This document shows positions 20,212-32,196 of a stretch of 64,000 nt of DNA, in pieces (position 1 is the first letter of the stretch; each line of letters opens with the position of its first letter). Source of the stretch: Phaseolus vulgaris (Eukaryota; Streptophyta; Magnoliopsida; Fabales; Fabaceae); NCBI RefSeq assembly GCF_000499845.2, contig NC_023753.2, positions 13,483,181 through 13,547,180 of the forward strand, given 5' to 3'. The notes beneath the pieces were generated by a model. That model was given only the letters and a program-made list of their open reading frames with translations. It was not told where the DNA came from and did not search any database. A program made the position numbers and the translations under genes.

Positions 20212-22551
20212 TCACTTGTACTTGTAGTACAACTTTGAAAGCTGATCTTGAACACCTTCAATTTGATATTCTAGGGGTTGAAACCTATCCTGGGTCATTT
20301 CAAAGTAGGTCCTCTGGTCAGTTGAGAGAGTATCCATACAATGAAGGACTTCTCTTTCAAAACTGGAAAGAGGTTCACCAAGATATTCAGGTGCCTGATA
20401 TGTAACTAGAGCATTGTAGGTATTGGCAGCAACATCCTCATGCATTGATGGGGCTGGTGAATTCACTTTGTGAGATGATGAACTATGCATCTCATAGCAA
20501 GATCCCTCCACAACCTCCACAGTTTCATCTTCCACATGAGAAGCAACATCATCCTCATATGCATTACCCCAATTGGATGCTCCATGTTCCATTTTGATAA
20601 GAACATTTTGTTAGAATTAATGGCTTAAACAAGAGAGGGTGAATTGTTTGTGAAAATATTTTCGCAAAGATTGAATAAAAAATGAAGCTTTATCAACAAA
20701 CACATATTAAGCAATCAAGGAAGCCAATCAAACAATGTAAAAGAAACTGTTTGCAGAATTTCAAGCGGTTGAAACTTCGTTTTAACTGGTTGTTTATGGC
20801 AGCAACAAAAGCATAATTAAAACAAATAGTTTATAAGGAGTGAGTGAGAGAGAGAATACTCAGCCAATTTATACTAGTTCACTCAACCTTGAGCTTCATC
20901 CAATTCCCAGAACAACCACTGGGTTCCACTAGTAATCAATCACAGATTACAATTCACATAAACACAAAGAGGTGATCTTGATACCACAAGAACCACTCAC
21001 CCTTTTTTCTATACACACCCTTAGTTAGAACACCCTCTGACTTTACAGGATTTCCACACACTTCACAAGTTTATAAAAGAACAAATACAAGAATCACGAA
21101 AGGAATAGATTACACCTGAGTTTACAGAAATAACAGAGCTCCTAAGATCAGACCTTGAACCAGTGCACAACTATTTAGCAATCTTGTAAACCATTGAATT
21201 TTTGTTCTCAAAATCAATCTCAATCTCACTGTATTTGATATCTATCTTGTATATTTGTTTGAAAAATAAAATCCTTATTTATAGCTCTCAAAACTAGCCG
21301 TTTTGGGCAACAATTATGAGCCAAAACAGTTTTGATTCAATTGCAAAACAAATTAACAGGTTTTTGAAAAGCTATTATGTAATGTGACAATCAACCGGTT
21401 GAAAAGTCATTTTAACCGGTTGAATTGGTTAGACAGTTATTTAACCAAGTCAAAAACAACTTTAAAACCTTCAAACAAGCAAAGTGACAAACAACCGATT
21501 ATTTCGTGGTTTCAACCGGTTCTTTTTCTCTTTGCTTAGAAAAACACTTTTCTCTTTTAAAATAGATTGAGCAAGCTTGTGCAAGGGATTAGGAATGATC
21601 TTTACAAGAATTCTAAAAAACCTAGACTAAGCCCAAACCAAAAGCAGCACAACTTCAACCTTCATCATAGATTTGAAACATCAAAGCTCTCATGTTCTAC
21701 ACATTTCTTCTAAATACCCATTTGTTCTCCTCCTTCTGAAAGCCCAACTTGATGCGAGTTGAATTTTCTATTTCACTTATTGCCTCTATAGTCTCATTCC
21801 TCTCATTTGTGGTGTCAATTTCAAAGCAATAAATCAGTTTGGAGATAAAAATAACATATGGAAGTCTATAATTAGTGAGCCTTTTTTATTTTAGCATATG
21901 TTCCACCATAATACTCACTCAATTTATCTTAATTTTGTTCATTATACAGTAAAACAAAATTAAATCTTCTTCGTGAAGGACAACATGATTACTACCTCGA
22001 GGAGTGAGTTGTCATGCAATGACATATGCCAGAATTCGTGGTGTAAGGTTCAAGTTACCTACATGAAATCTGTTCACAGGTTGAGCTGGATGCCTTACAC
22101 AACTTCGGTAAAACTGGATCTTGTTAAATTCCTAGATCCCAACAGTATTTCCTTTGCTCACTTTCAGTCTTGATTGTTTAATCCCAACAATGTTGTTCCA
22201 AACTTCATTAGTGATTGTCATCTTTACTCCCTTCACATAGGAGACAAGGTTTCTGCCATCCAGAGAAAGATTAGTATAAAAGACTTTTACCAGATCTGGA
22301 TAGACATTTCCAGTCATCTCCAAGAAATGTTTCAGCCTTTGGTGCTTGAGAACAACTCTTGGTTCTGCTAAGCTCTCATTCTTCAGCCAGGAAAACTCTA
22401 ACAGTTTTGGCACATTGATTTGCTTTCTACTCATCTAGTGTATGAAGGTGGTCATGGCTTCAGCATCTCCAACAAATTAGTTTTCTAGTATTCCTTGATT
22501 GTTGTTGTGTTGTTCTCGGGATCTTCTCTTTTTATGTGAGAAAGATGCCAT
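20212..22551 (-). pseudogene. Cop2 ORF2, split by solo LTR V
   Basis: Third ORF in the position after pol. ATG at 22551-22549; the first 35 codons hold TAA and TAG stops. The domain shared with Cop1/Cop3 ORF2 follows (22434-22132: NVYPDLVKVFYTNLSLDGRNLVSYVKG... type, here NVYPDLVKVFYTN), then a degraded part with LTPRGSNH down to 21702. Solo LTR V interrupts it (20609-21701). The C-terminal part at 20592-20212 is an open 126-codon frame with an acidic region and a terminal coiled-coil segment (QPLEYQIEGVQDQLSKLYYK). Because Cop2 has pol upstream, this is the ancestral place of ORF2. No membrane segment or signal peptide is evident. Function unknown. Confidence 0.7.
20609..21701 (-). mobile_element. 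Solo LTR V (copia type), TSD CATTT
   Basis: 1093 bp from TGTTAGAATTAATGGC to CTCTCATGTTCTACA, flanked by perfect CATTT repeats (20604-20608, 21702-21706), inside Cop2 ORF2. The left terminus resembles the Cop1/Cop4 LTR terminus. It carries the palindromic variant CAACCGGTTG near 21392-21420. A minus-strand TATA box (GCTATAAATAAGG) lies near 21280. Confidence 0.92.
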
Positions 22552-22713
22552 TTCTGAATTCTGCACACACTGGAGAAGAAGAAACAACTACTAAAGAATA
22601 TGTTAAAAAACAAACTGGTAGGATTAAAATGCCGAACCGACAGAAGGTAAAATAACTTGGACAACTTAGAGAGAAATGTAGGAAAGTGTAGGAAACAACA
22701 GTTTTAGACACAA

Positions 22714-22724
22714 ACTTATATAGA
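22714..22724 (-). promoter_or_regulatory. Candidate TATA box upstream of Cop2 ORF2
   Basis: The minus strand reads CTATATAAGT (22723-22714), about 165 bp upstream of the ORF2 ATG. This is the third ORF2 copy with a TATA box at 100-165 bp. Confidence 0.45.
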
Positions 22725-23093
22725 AAAAAAAATAAGTTCAGGAGTTTGAGTGTTGATTTGGGGAAAGTATCATGAAACAAATGTTTGTACAAATTTGATT
22801 CCTGAAGTACAACATAATTCTATTTTGGGTATAGCAAGAATATTTTGGAAATGAATTTTTGAGTTCTGTTTTGATTCATGACCCAATTAATACATTTTAT
22901 GACCTAGTGAATGCATCAATTCGGTTAGGATTTTCTAGACAAAGTAGTCAAAAATTGCTAGTCATTAACCACCATAAAAAGCAATCAATGATCAAAGAAA
23001 AAGAATTTGTTTCTCTTTCCTAGTCATACAGGTTAGCCTGAATAAAAAATACAACACATTAAAACGAGAAACAACAAATTAAAAAATTTACTG
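22725..23093 (-). other. Cop2 pol-ORF2 spacer
   Basis: AT-rich, with no open frame worth reporting. It links the pol stop near 23094 to the ORF2 promoter region. Confidence 0.5.
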
Positions 23094-25045
23094 CTAAGAG
23101 TGATTTATGCTTATTATGTCTAATTCATTTAACAAGAAATTTAACCAATCCTTAACAAGAGGTTTCGTGAAAATATAAGCTAATTGCAATTCTGTTCCAA
23201 TGAATTTAATTTCACAACTCCCATTAGCAATATGTTCACGTAGAAAATGATGTCTTATCTCAATATGCTCAGTTCGAGAATGCATAACAGGATTTTTAGT
23301 CAAATTAATGGCACTGGTGTTGTCACATAGGATAGGTATTCTACATAGCATGATACCAAATCACTTAGTTGTTGTTTTAACCATAAGGTTTGAGCACAAC
23401 AACTTCCAGTTGCAATATACTCTGCCTCAGCTGTAGAAAGAGCAACACATGCTTGTTTCTTGCAGTGCTAAGAGATTAAGCTTTACCCAAGCATATGGCA
23501 AGTTGCATTTGTGCTTGTCCTATCAATTTTGAAACCTGCAAAGTCTGAATCAGAAAAACCAGTTAAGTTTACAGATACATTACATGGATACCATAGGCCA
23601 ACTTCTTTGGTTCCTTATAAGTATTTGAGAATCCTTTTAGCAGCATTGAAGTGTTATTCCTTTGGAGCAGATTGGAACCTGGCACACATACATATAACAA
23701 ACATGATATCAGGTCTACTAGCTGTTAGGCATAATAATGAACCTATTAAACCTCTGTATTTGGTTTGATCAATAAATTTTCTAGCAGGGTTCTGATCAAG
23801 GTGACAGCTTGTAGAGATTGGTGTGCTGATTGATTTGCACTTGTCCATCTCAAACTTTCTCAGCAGATCCTTGCAATATTTGGCTTGATTTATAAGTATC
23901 CCATCCTTTAGCTGTTTGACTTGCAAACCAAGAAAATAGTTTAGCTCCCCCATCATAGACATCTCAAATTCACTCTTCACAACCTTCACAAATGTTTCAC
24001 CTAAACCTTCATTTGTAGAACCAAAAATGATATCATCCACATATACATGTACAAGTTTAATGTCTTCACTCTTTTTTCAATGAACAATGTCTTGTTAGAT
24101 GTACCACGATTATAGCCTTGAGATACCAGAAAATCACTCAATCTCTCATACCATTGCCTATGAGCTTGTTTGAGATCATAAAGTGCCTTTTTGAGCTTGA
24201 ATACATGTTTAGGAAATTTGTAGTCCTCAAATTCTGGGGGTTGTGAAACAAAGACTTCTTCATTTATATAACCATTTAGGAATACACTCTTTACATCCAT
24301 TTGGAATAGCCTGAATCCTTTTATATATGAGTAGGCTAGGAAAAGTCTAACAGCTTCAAGTCTTGCCACTGGTGCATATGTCTCATCATAATCGATTCTC
24401 TCTTCCTGGTCATAACCCTTGGCAACCAGTCTTGATTTGTTCCTTTTGATTATCCCATGCTCATCCATTTTGTTTCTGTACACCCACTTAGTCCCTATGA
24501 TATTCATCTCGGATGTTCTTGAAACTAGAGACCATACTTCATTCCTTGTAAACTAATTTAGCTCTTCTTGCATAGCTAAAATCCAATTGTTGTCTTGTAG
24601 AGCTTCATTCAGATTCTTAGGCTCCACTTGTGAAAAAAATGTCATTGTCTCACAAAAATTGTTCAAATACTTTCTGGTTGAGACCCCTCTCTCAATGTTG
24701 CCAATCATATTCTCAAGTATTAAGTCTTTACGAGTTTTCCACTCTTTAGCCAAATCTGCAGTAACAACAAGTTCTTTGACAAGACATGAATTAATTGCAT
24801 CTAAATCAATCAATTTATTATTTTAAAGTACAATTATTAAATCATCTACTTCAAATTCATCCACAACAGGTTCAGGCAGGTAGTTATCAGATTCATCAAA
24901 CACAACATGCATGGATTCCTCTACAGTTAGCAATCTCCTATTGTAAACGCGATAAGCATGACCATTAATAGCATAACCAATATGTATACCTTCATCAAAT
25001 TTAGGATCAAATTTGCCTAGATTATCTTTCCCATTATTGGAGGAG
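23094..25045 (-). pseudogene. Cop2 pol pseudogene (integrase C-end, RT, RNase H)
   Basis: Copia pol missing its first third. It opens in the integrase C-terminal region (DNLGKFDPKFDEGIHIGY, 25030-24823). Next come the linker (24813-24553) and the RT (24507-23654, FQMDVKSVFLNGYINEEVF, YVDD near 24030 present across a frameshift). RNase H covers 23600-23094 (PILCDNTSAINLTK, IFTKPL). Stop codons lie at 24825, 24550 and several places in RNase H. Protease and the integrase catalytic core are absent, replaced by the S LTR remnant at the right. It is closely related to Cop4 pol but clearly a different subfamily. Confidence 0.85.
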
Positions 25046-25901
25046 CCATCTATTGTCAATTGAACCGAACAAATTGTGTAAAAAGGCAAAAGTACCGATT
25101 AAAAAGATCAAGAACAGAAAAGCACCGAACAATTCAGCTAAAATTGAAGAAGAAACAACTATAAACAGCCAATGAACTAAGAACCGAAGCAAAGCTGGAA
25201 AATGGATTGAATTGTCGAACCAAAAAGGAAGTTAAACATGTTTTAGGAATTTCATATGAATATGGAGATGAAAGAAAGAAGAACTTATGGAGATGGATGC
25301 TTTGGTTTGATGATTAAGCCACTTAGAGGATGAAGACTCCAAGATGAGTGAGTTAGTGCCGCCACTTGAAAGAACCAAATGCACTCAAGATAAGACAAGG
25401 TGTAGGAGAAGACAAGCTCTCACAAATTCTCTCTCAAATTGAGTAGAGTTTCTCTATTACTAATTTCCAATCTGAATTGTGAAGGACCTAAGCCCTCCTT
25501 TTATAGGAGCAAGGGCTGGTCATTTACATAGCTTATTCCTTAAGCTACCCAAAATGCTCCTAAGATCACGCCCCCCTTACTAAGCTCACTCCCCAAGCTT
25601 CTAGAATTTTCTAAACTAAAGCCTAAAGATGCTTTTACAAAAGAGGTGTCTAATGTTTCCCTCTAAGCACCTTTCTAAACACTATTCTATATTATTTACA
25701 AATTAAAAGAAACTATAAAGAGAGATATTTAATTGAAGCCCATTCTTGAAAGCTTGTAGACTTCTTTGGCGTTAGGCTTGATCCTCTCTTTATTTTATGT
25801 CTTCTTTTAATTTTGAGAAGACTAGAAGGAAGAACTTCAAATGTGAGGGTGAATGCCCTCTTCCTTCATTAATAAAAGCATCCTCTATTTGATTCTCATC
25901 A
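25040..25901 (-). repeat. Partial S-family LTR in Cop2
   Basis: Minus-oriented. The right end GATTCTCATCA at 25901 matches the S LTR terminus, and the interior aligns with 60411-61307 (for example GAGTAGAGTTTCTCT near 25444). The left roughly 150 bp of the LTR is missing at about 25040, where integrase sequence begins. A deletion therefore ran from inside the LTR through the Gag end, protease and integrase core. Confidence 0.75.
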
Positions 25902-27119
25902 CCTTAGGTTCAAGTATGTTATTTGCACTTTTCAGTTTATTGCATATAATAGCTGATTTGTATGCTTCATCGTGGGTTTCTTTGAAAGCAATTAGTAATT
26001 GATCTTAACTTTTTGAATCAGTGGAGTAATCACTAATGAAATCAGAGATTGAACCTTCATTGTTCACCATGTAGCAAATATTTGCTTCTTCACTGTTAGT
26101 TGACGAACCACTTGATGAGGATACTTCATTGTCCTCCTAAAAGATGTATGCTTTTTTTCCTCTACTTCTTTCACCCTTCTTGCTGACTTGTTTGTCTTTA
26201 GTTTGGACAATCAACTTTAATGTGACCTGGTTTACCACAGCCAAAGCAAGTGTAATTAGATGATTTGATTCATTGAGTTTAGAGTACCTCTTCCTTAGTT
26301 GAGTTTTGTCCCTACTTTTCCTCTTTAGGAATCTGCTGAATTTTCTGGTGAGAAGATTCAACGTCTCATCTTGTCCAGAGTTCTCTTCTTCCTCACTTGT
26401 ATCATTCTGCACACTGGATTTAATGCAATACCTTTTATTTTCCTTTCCATTGATTCTTGTTCTTTTAATTTGTTGAGTTCTAATTCATGTTCCCTCAATT
26501 TCCCGAACAATACAACAGTGGAGAGCTTGGATAAATCTCTAGATTCAGATAATTTTTTTTACCTTAGGTTGCCATCTCTGTCAAGGCATTTCAGAATCTT
26601 GATTTTAAGATCTTCTTTATCAAAGACCTTTCCAAGTTGAGTGAGATGATTTACAATGTGTGTAAACCATTTCTACACATCTGTAATGGTTTCTTCTTAC
26701 TGCATTATGAAGAGTTCATACTCTTGGATGAGAGTATGCTTCCTTTCCCTTTTCACATAATTCGTGCCCTCATGGGTTATTTCCAATATTTCCCACATTT
26801 CCTTAGTCAAGTTGCATTGAGACACCCTGAAGAATTCATCCAAATTCAGTGCAGAGGTGATGATGCTTTTGGCTAGAGAATCATATTGAGCCTTCTTCTT
26901 TTCACTGTCACTCCCTTCAGACCAAGCCTGTTTCACTGTTTCCTCTTTGATAACCTTCATAGGCACAAGGTCCATTTACCATTACATCCCAAATTCCATG
27001 TTAATAGATTCCATAAAAAATTTCATCCTAATTTTCCAGAATGCATAATTCAATCCACCGAACATAGGTAGTCTATTGATAGACACACCCTCAGCAAAAG
27101 GCAATTTAAACTCAGACAT
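25902..27119 (-). pseudogene. Cop2 gag pseudogene
   Basis: ATG at 27119-27117 (SEFKLPFAEGVSINR). The copia Gag core runs through 26697 with early stops near 26970. The first CCHC knuckle lies near 26250 (CFGCGKPGHIKVDC), followed by a Ser-rich acidic linker. Several frameshifts and stops are visible. The C-terminal half, with coiled coil and second knuckle, is lost to the deletion that ends in the partial S LTR. Confidence 0.8.
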
Positions 27120-27167
27120 AATGAACAAAACATGAGTAAGGTACAAGTCTTAGCTCTTAATACCAAT

Positions 27168-27332
27168 TGTTGGTTTATTGAGCTGATAAATTTTTTGCGA
27201 AGAATAATGTTTTCAGATATCCAGAGAGAAAAGAACAAATTGATTATGAGTAAAATAGATTTATTTTTCAGATTTCACAAGGACTTACAAAAATTAAAAA
27301 AAATTGGTTTTAAAATCAATAGATTTATTTTC
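27168..27332 (-). repeat. Cop2 5' LTR, left part
   Basis: Begins TGTTGGTTTATTGAGC after the primer site. It is cut at 27332 by Cop3 and continues at 34398 after the TTTTC duplication. It lacks about 40 bp that the 3' LTR has near 18318-18357. Confidence 0.85.
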
Positions 27333-28186
27333 TGTTGATCAAGAGTGATCAAGTGCTTTGAAGAATCCAAATCCAAGGTGTTTGATGAAAGGCTGGTGTT
27401 GCTGTTGTGTGTGGGTGGGATTAAAGTGTGATCCACTCTTTTGTTGAATCTAAAACAGATGTGAATTAAAACCTTTTTGAAATTAAGTGTTTTTCCAACT
27501 AAGTGAAAAACAACCTGTCGAATCAACTGGTTGTTTTGTTCTTAGGTGTTTTGAAAAAGGTTGAAAGCTGTTTGACTTGGTTGACTAAACTGTCAAACCA
27601 AATCAATCGATTGTTTTGTGGTTTCAACCGATTGTTTCTTTGAAAATCCAAACAAAATTCTGTTTTTGATTGGTGAATCTGTTTTAAATGATTTCTAACT
27701 GAATACGCTCCTTCATTAAATGTTTTGACCAATCTTTGGAAAATATAAATAGTTTGTTATATGTTTCTAAAGGGTAAGAAACAGTTTTGAGAAATTCAGT
27801 TTGACATATTTGATTTAAAGTTTTCAAGATTCACATCAAGCTTTGGATTTTCAAGAGAGAGTGGAATAGGATTGCAATTGTATTCTTTTAAGATTGTACT
27901 GTGATCAGGTGTAATCCTTTCTAAATCTTATGTATTTTTGTTGTTGTATTGCCAAGATCAATACTCTTGGTGTGGTTTGCCAAAGGTAGTGCGTTTCTTG
28001 AAGGGTTCAAGGTCACTACTTTGGTGTGTGGCGTTTTGTAATCTGATTTGATTGCTTAGTGGATTAACCAGTAGTTTCTGGGAACTGGATGTAGCTCTTA
28101 TTGTAAGAGTGAACCAGTATAAACTGTTTGTGTGCATTTCTCTTTCTCTTAAACTCCTTTAAATTCTGTTTTTAAGCTATTTAGAT
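27333..28186 (+). repeat. Cop3 5' LTR (3' end deleted)
   Basis: Matches 33299-34183 closely, with about 30 bp fewer near 27950. It breaks off at TTTTTAAGCTATTTAGATCC, and a T-run joins it directly to the gag start. No primer site remains, so this copy could no longer be reverse transcribed by the usual route. Confidence 0.88.
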
Positions 28187-28197
28187 CCTAAATTTTT

Positions 28198-29900
28198 TTT
28201 TTGGCTGAAATACTACCTTTTGGGGAGGGTGCCTCAATTAACAGGCCACCTTTGTTTTGTGGTTTGAACTATCAGTTTTGGAAGGTTAGAATGAAAATCT
28301 TTGTTGAATCTCTTGATAAAGGAATTTGGGATGCAATTGAAAATGACTTTTTTATTCCAAAGTTTGAAAAGGAAGGTGCTCCTATTGAAAAACCTTGGTC
28401 CCAATGGACTGATGCTAAAAATAAAAGGGTAAGCTTGATTGCATTGCCAAGAATATCATAACCTTTTCTTTGAACTATGATGGATTTTTTAGGATCTCAC
28501 AATGTGAATCGACTAAGGAAATGTGGGATACTTTAGAGGTCACCCATGAAGGGACAAATGATGTGAAACGGGCAAGGAAACATACTCTAATACAAGAGTA
28601 TGAGATGTTTAGAATGCTCAAAGGAAAATCAATTGTTGAAGTACAAAAGAGATTCACCCACATTGCTAATCATCTAATGAGTCTTGGAAAAATCTTTGAC
28701 AAGGAGGAGTTAAACATCAAGATTCTAAAGTGTCTTGATAGATCTTGGCAACCAAAAGTTACTTCCATCTTTGAGTCTAAGGATTTGGCATCCTTAACCA
28801 CAACCTCCTTGTTTGGAAAGCTTAGAGAACATGACTTGGAGATGAATAGACTCAATGTTCAAGAAAGTGAAGACAAGCATGTAAGGAACATAGCCTTGAA
28901 AGTTGCAAAGAACAAGAATAAGCAAGACTCGAGTGATGAAAGTGAGGGAGAAACTCTAAGTTTGCTATCTAAAAAGTTCAACAAATTTTTGAAGAGAAGC
29001 CGCAACAAAAATTCCAAGAAAGAAAGGTATGGAAACAATAAAAGTAATGATTTTAATCCTATGAATTATACTTGTTTTGGTTGTGGAGAACAAGGGCATA
29101 TGAAAGCTGAATGCCCAAATAAAGAAGGCAAGGAAAAGAAGTCAAGCAAGAAGGGAAATCAAAGAACGCCTACATTGCTTGGGATGAAAATGAAGTCTCC
29201 TCATCAAGTGAAGATGAAAAAGCCAATTTGTGTTTGATGGCAGAGGGAGAAGATGATTCAAGCAGTGTAAGAACTTGTGCCTCTTTAAATGCTAAAAACT
29301 ATAGTCAATTGCTTCAAGGTTTTAAAGAAACTCATGAGCAAGCTAACCGATTGGCTCTTTTGAACAACCGGTTGAAAGGGTTGAACAACTGGCTTGAAAA
29401 TAGAGTCAAGACATTTGAAGGAGAATTGGAAAATTCAAAAACTGATTTTGAAAATCTTGAAATGCATTGCAAAAAGTCTTCTTGTTTGTGTCACTCAAAA
29501 GCTTGTGAAAATTGTAAAACTCTTGAGAGTAAAGTCCACTATCTTGTAAGAACTATGGATAAAATTTCAAAGGATAAATCTAACTTTGAAATTGTCTTGG
29601 CATCCAAAAAATGTGCTTTTGGAAAATCTGGTTTGGGGTTTAATCCTCAAAACAAGAAAAATGGGATTTCAAAGCCTTTCTCAAAAGTGTCAAAAAAACA
29701 ACCGATTGAAAAATCGAAACAACCGGTTGTTACATGTTTTTACTGCATGAAGAGATGTCATTCTGTTAGATTCTGTAAAATTAGGAGATATTTTTCTTAA
29801 AGGTATTATGATATGGATTCCCAAAGATTCTGAAGTTCCCGGTGATAAATGTAAATCAAAAGGACCCACATTTGTAAGGGGACCAAATCTTGTTGCTTGA
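28198..29900 (+). pseudogene. Cop3 gag pseudogene
   Basis: Close relative of Cop1 Gag. The initiator ATG is lost in the deletion (the codon at 28201 is TTG). Copia Gag core 28201-28890; first CCHC knuckle near 29071-29112 (CFGCGEQGHMKAEC); coiled coil near 29340-29450; second knuckle near 29731-29772 (CFYCMKRCHSVRFC, with Gly to Cys). Single-base lesions shift the frame near 28429, 29160 and 29790. The ancestral stop is TGA 29898-29900. The gag DNA carries AAACAACCGGTTGTTAC just before the second knuckle, so the palindrome motif also sits in coding sequence. Confidence 0.87.
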
Positions 29901-30583
29901 ATTTATTGTGTTGTAGGAATACTAAGAGAAGCATGGACTCTTGAGTCATGAGATCAAGCTTTTGGAAGGAAAAGATCTTGTCTGGAATGGTACTAAGGAT
30001 TCTGTACCAATTTAAGTCTTCTTAAAAGCTAAAAGAAGTTCTCTTGATCATGCACTATGACTCATTGAAGAGGCTCCATGACAAAAGGATAAGGCTTTCC
30101 TTGTTTCTGTTGTTTTCTTTTCTTTATATGTGTTAAATATTCATCTAAACTGTAATATATGTAGTGCAAATACATCTTTCTTTTTCTACTATTGAAAATT
30201 CCAATTTGTTGCTGCTTTAGAAAAACAATCGATTGTTTTATCGAAACAACCGATTGTTTCTTCTCTGACAGCACTGCATAAAATTGATTTAATTTCTTTA
30301 TGCATTCTATCTTTTACAGATTTCAGTCTTAAAGGAATTATGAGTCAATAAAGCATTCATAAGAGTCTGATTTGGTTCAAGAGGAGGTTACTTCTTGTCA
30401 TAAAAGGAATATATTCCATATCTTGGAAATTCAAGTGCCTTTATGATTAGTCAAATCCACATGTGTTGACCATGTGTTTTTCTGGTATGGGCTGACGTGG
30501 TTATTGTGCAAGCTTGACCAGATTCCTCTTCTTGAAGACTGGAACCCACTGCAACCAAAGGATCAAAGAGGATTTATGTTTTG
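29901..30583 (+). other. Cop3 gag-ORF2 spacer
   Basis: No pol and no long frame. It contains the paired motifs AAACAATCGATTGTTT (30222-30237) and AAACAACCGATTGTTT (30244-30259), and a short stretch similar to Cop1 4620-4810. Confidence 0.6.
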
Positions 30584-30591
30584 CTATAAAA
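30584..30591 (+). promoter_or_regulatory. Candidate TATA box upstream of Cop3 ORF2
   Basis: GCTATAAAACCC, with TATAAA at 30585-30590, 105 bp upstream of the ORF2 ATG. It is equivalent to 4103-4109 in Cop1, in sequence as well as spacing. Confidence 0.5.
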
Positions 30592-30690
30592 CCCTCTGCA
30601 ACTGTTTTTCTTCACAAAAACAACCCATTGGCACATCTTTTGTTGCATCTCATATTCTTCTCTGTTTTCCTTTTCTCTCATTTTGTTATC

Positions 30691-31886
30691 ATGAATTCCA
30701 CTCCTCCATCATAAAAAAAGGATTAAAACCAGGGCTATAAGAACAGAAGGGCGTCTTGAAGGCTGATTTTCAGGAGATAATGAGTTGATTGAAAAATACC
30801 GCTTTGAAACAAGTAGAAAAGTGATAAAAACCTTAAAGTTGTCTCTTCCAGCTGGTTGAAAAGTCAAAAGTTGGATGATGTGAGAAATCTTCTCAAAGGA
30901 CAACTGATAAAGAGGTTCTTGGAGATGAAAGGGAACATTTATCCTGATCTTATTCGGGTTTTCTACACCAACGTGAAGTTTAATGGAAACAACCTTGTTT
31001 CTGATGTCAAAGGTGTGGATATGGAGATTACTCATGAGGTTTGGACTGTTGTAACTAGTTTAAAGTATGTTGGACTGAGAATCAACAAAAGGAATATTGG
31101 TGTGGTGGAAGATTTCAACAAGATTCAATATTATAAAATTTGTTTGAAGAATCCTCAAGCACAAGTAAGAACTTGCTCTGTTGGAGGGTTGAAGTTGAAT
31201 GAAAGGTTGTTAGCTCTCATTGTAACTTGGATTCTAACACCAAGAGGGAGCAATCATTATGTTCTCACTGAGGAAGATCTTGTCTACATATACTGCATAA
31301 TGAGCAAAGTCAAGATCAATTGAATCCATATCATCAAGGAACACATGCAAAAATCTATGAGGTTAAGTGACTATCATTATCCTTATTTTATCTTGATTTC
31401 TAAATTCTTAAACTATTTTGAAGTAGATCTTGAGGAAGAAACATCTGAATTTGTGAAATCAACACAAGAAGTGAACAATGGTTCACTAAGCAAGATGGGT
31501 TTTACCAAGATTGGTGGAAGATGGATAAGCAAGGATGGTGAACATGGTGGTTCCTCAAGTGGTGCACATGGTGAACACGATGAAAAGATCAAGAAGCTGT
31601 TGAAGGGGATGATGATGCTCAAGATGAAGATCAACTTGCTGCTGACATAGGTGCTGGAAATCAAGGAAATAGATTTCTCTCAATGTCTTCTTTTGAGAGA
31701 TTCATGGTCAATATGGTGGACAACTTTGCTGAAAATCAAAGAAATCTTCATGATCTTTGTGCTACAAACTTCCAAAACTTTGACAACAGATTTCAAAGCA
31801 TGGATACACGTTTTCAGACCCTTGATGAACAGATTGAAGCTGTTCAAAATCAACTTTTTGAGCTGCAGTATGGGAAAGAAGATTGA
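30691..31886 (+). pseudogene. Cop3 ORF2 pseudogene
   Basis: ATG at 30691. Early frameshifts and stops cover the first 55 codons. A clean stretch 30856-31323 then encodes the shared domain (YPDLIRVFYTN, TWILTPRGSNH). TGA at 31321-31323 replaces a Trp codon present in Cop1, and the frame continues to about 31600. A shift there leads into 31683-31886, with SSFERFMVNMVDNFAENQRN and a C-terminal coiled coil (FQTLDEQIEAVQNQLFELQY). It is the same protein as Cop1 and Cop2 ORF2. It sits directly downstream of gag with its own TATA box, which suggests separate expression when intact. Confidence 0.78.
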
Positions 31887-32196
31887 AGCCAAGTTTTGTT
31901 ATTCTTTCTATGTTTGTAATGCTTTATTTTGAACTATTTTGTTTTTATCTCTTCCTAATTCTATATGTGAAGACAAATAAGGGGAGAATATGGTTTATGT
32001 GCTGTCTTAAAAACTGCTATAACTTGCTATAACTATGATTTAAGTTTTTGTTGCATACTGGTTTGGTTTGGTGTTGCAGTTATGGTATGTTTTGGCATAG
32101 CTCATGGCTGGTTTTTATGCTTTTATGTTTATGCAGGAAACTAGTTGATGTGTAACCATAACCTGCTATTAGAGATGCTCTGGATTGCATAGTTTC
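31887..32196 (+). other. Cop3 3' region with extra polypurine tract
   Basis: TGTGAAGACAAATAAGGGG (31966-31984) is the upstream copy of the polypurine tract; the terminal copy is at 33278-33298 (CATCAAATAAGGGGAGATTG). Otherwise noncoding. Confidence 0.65.
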
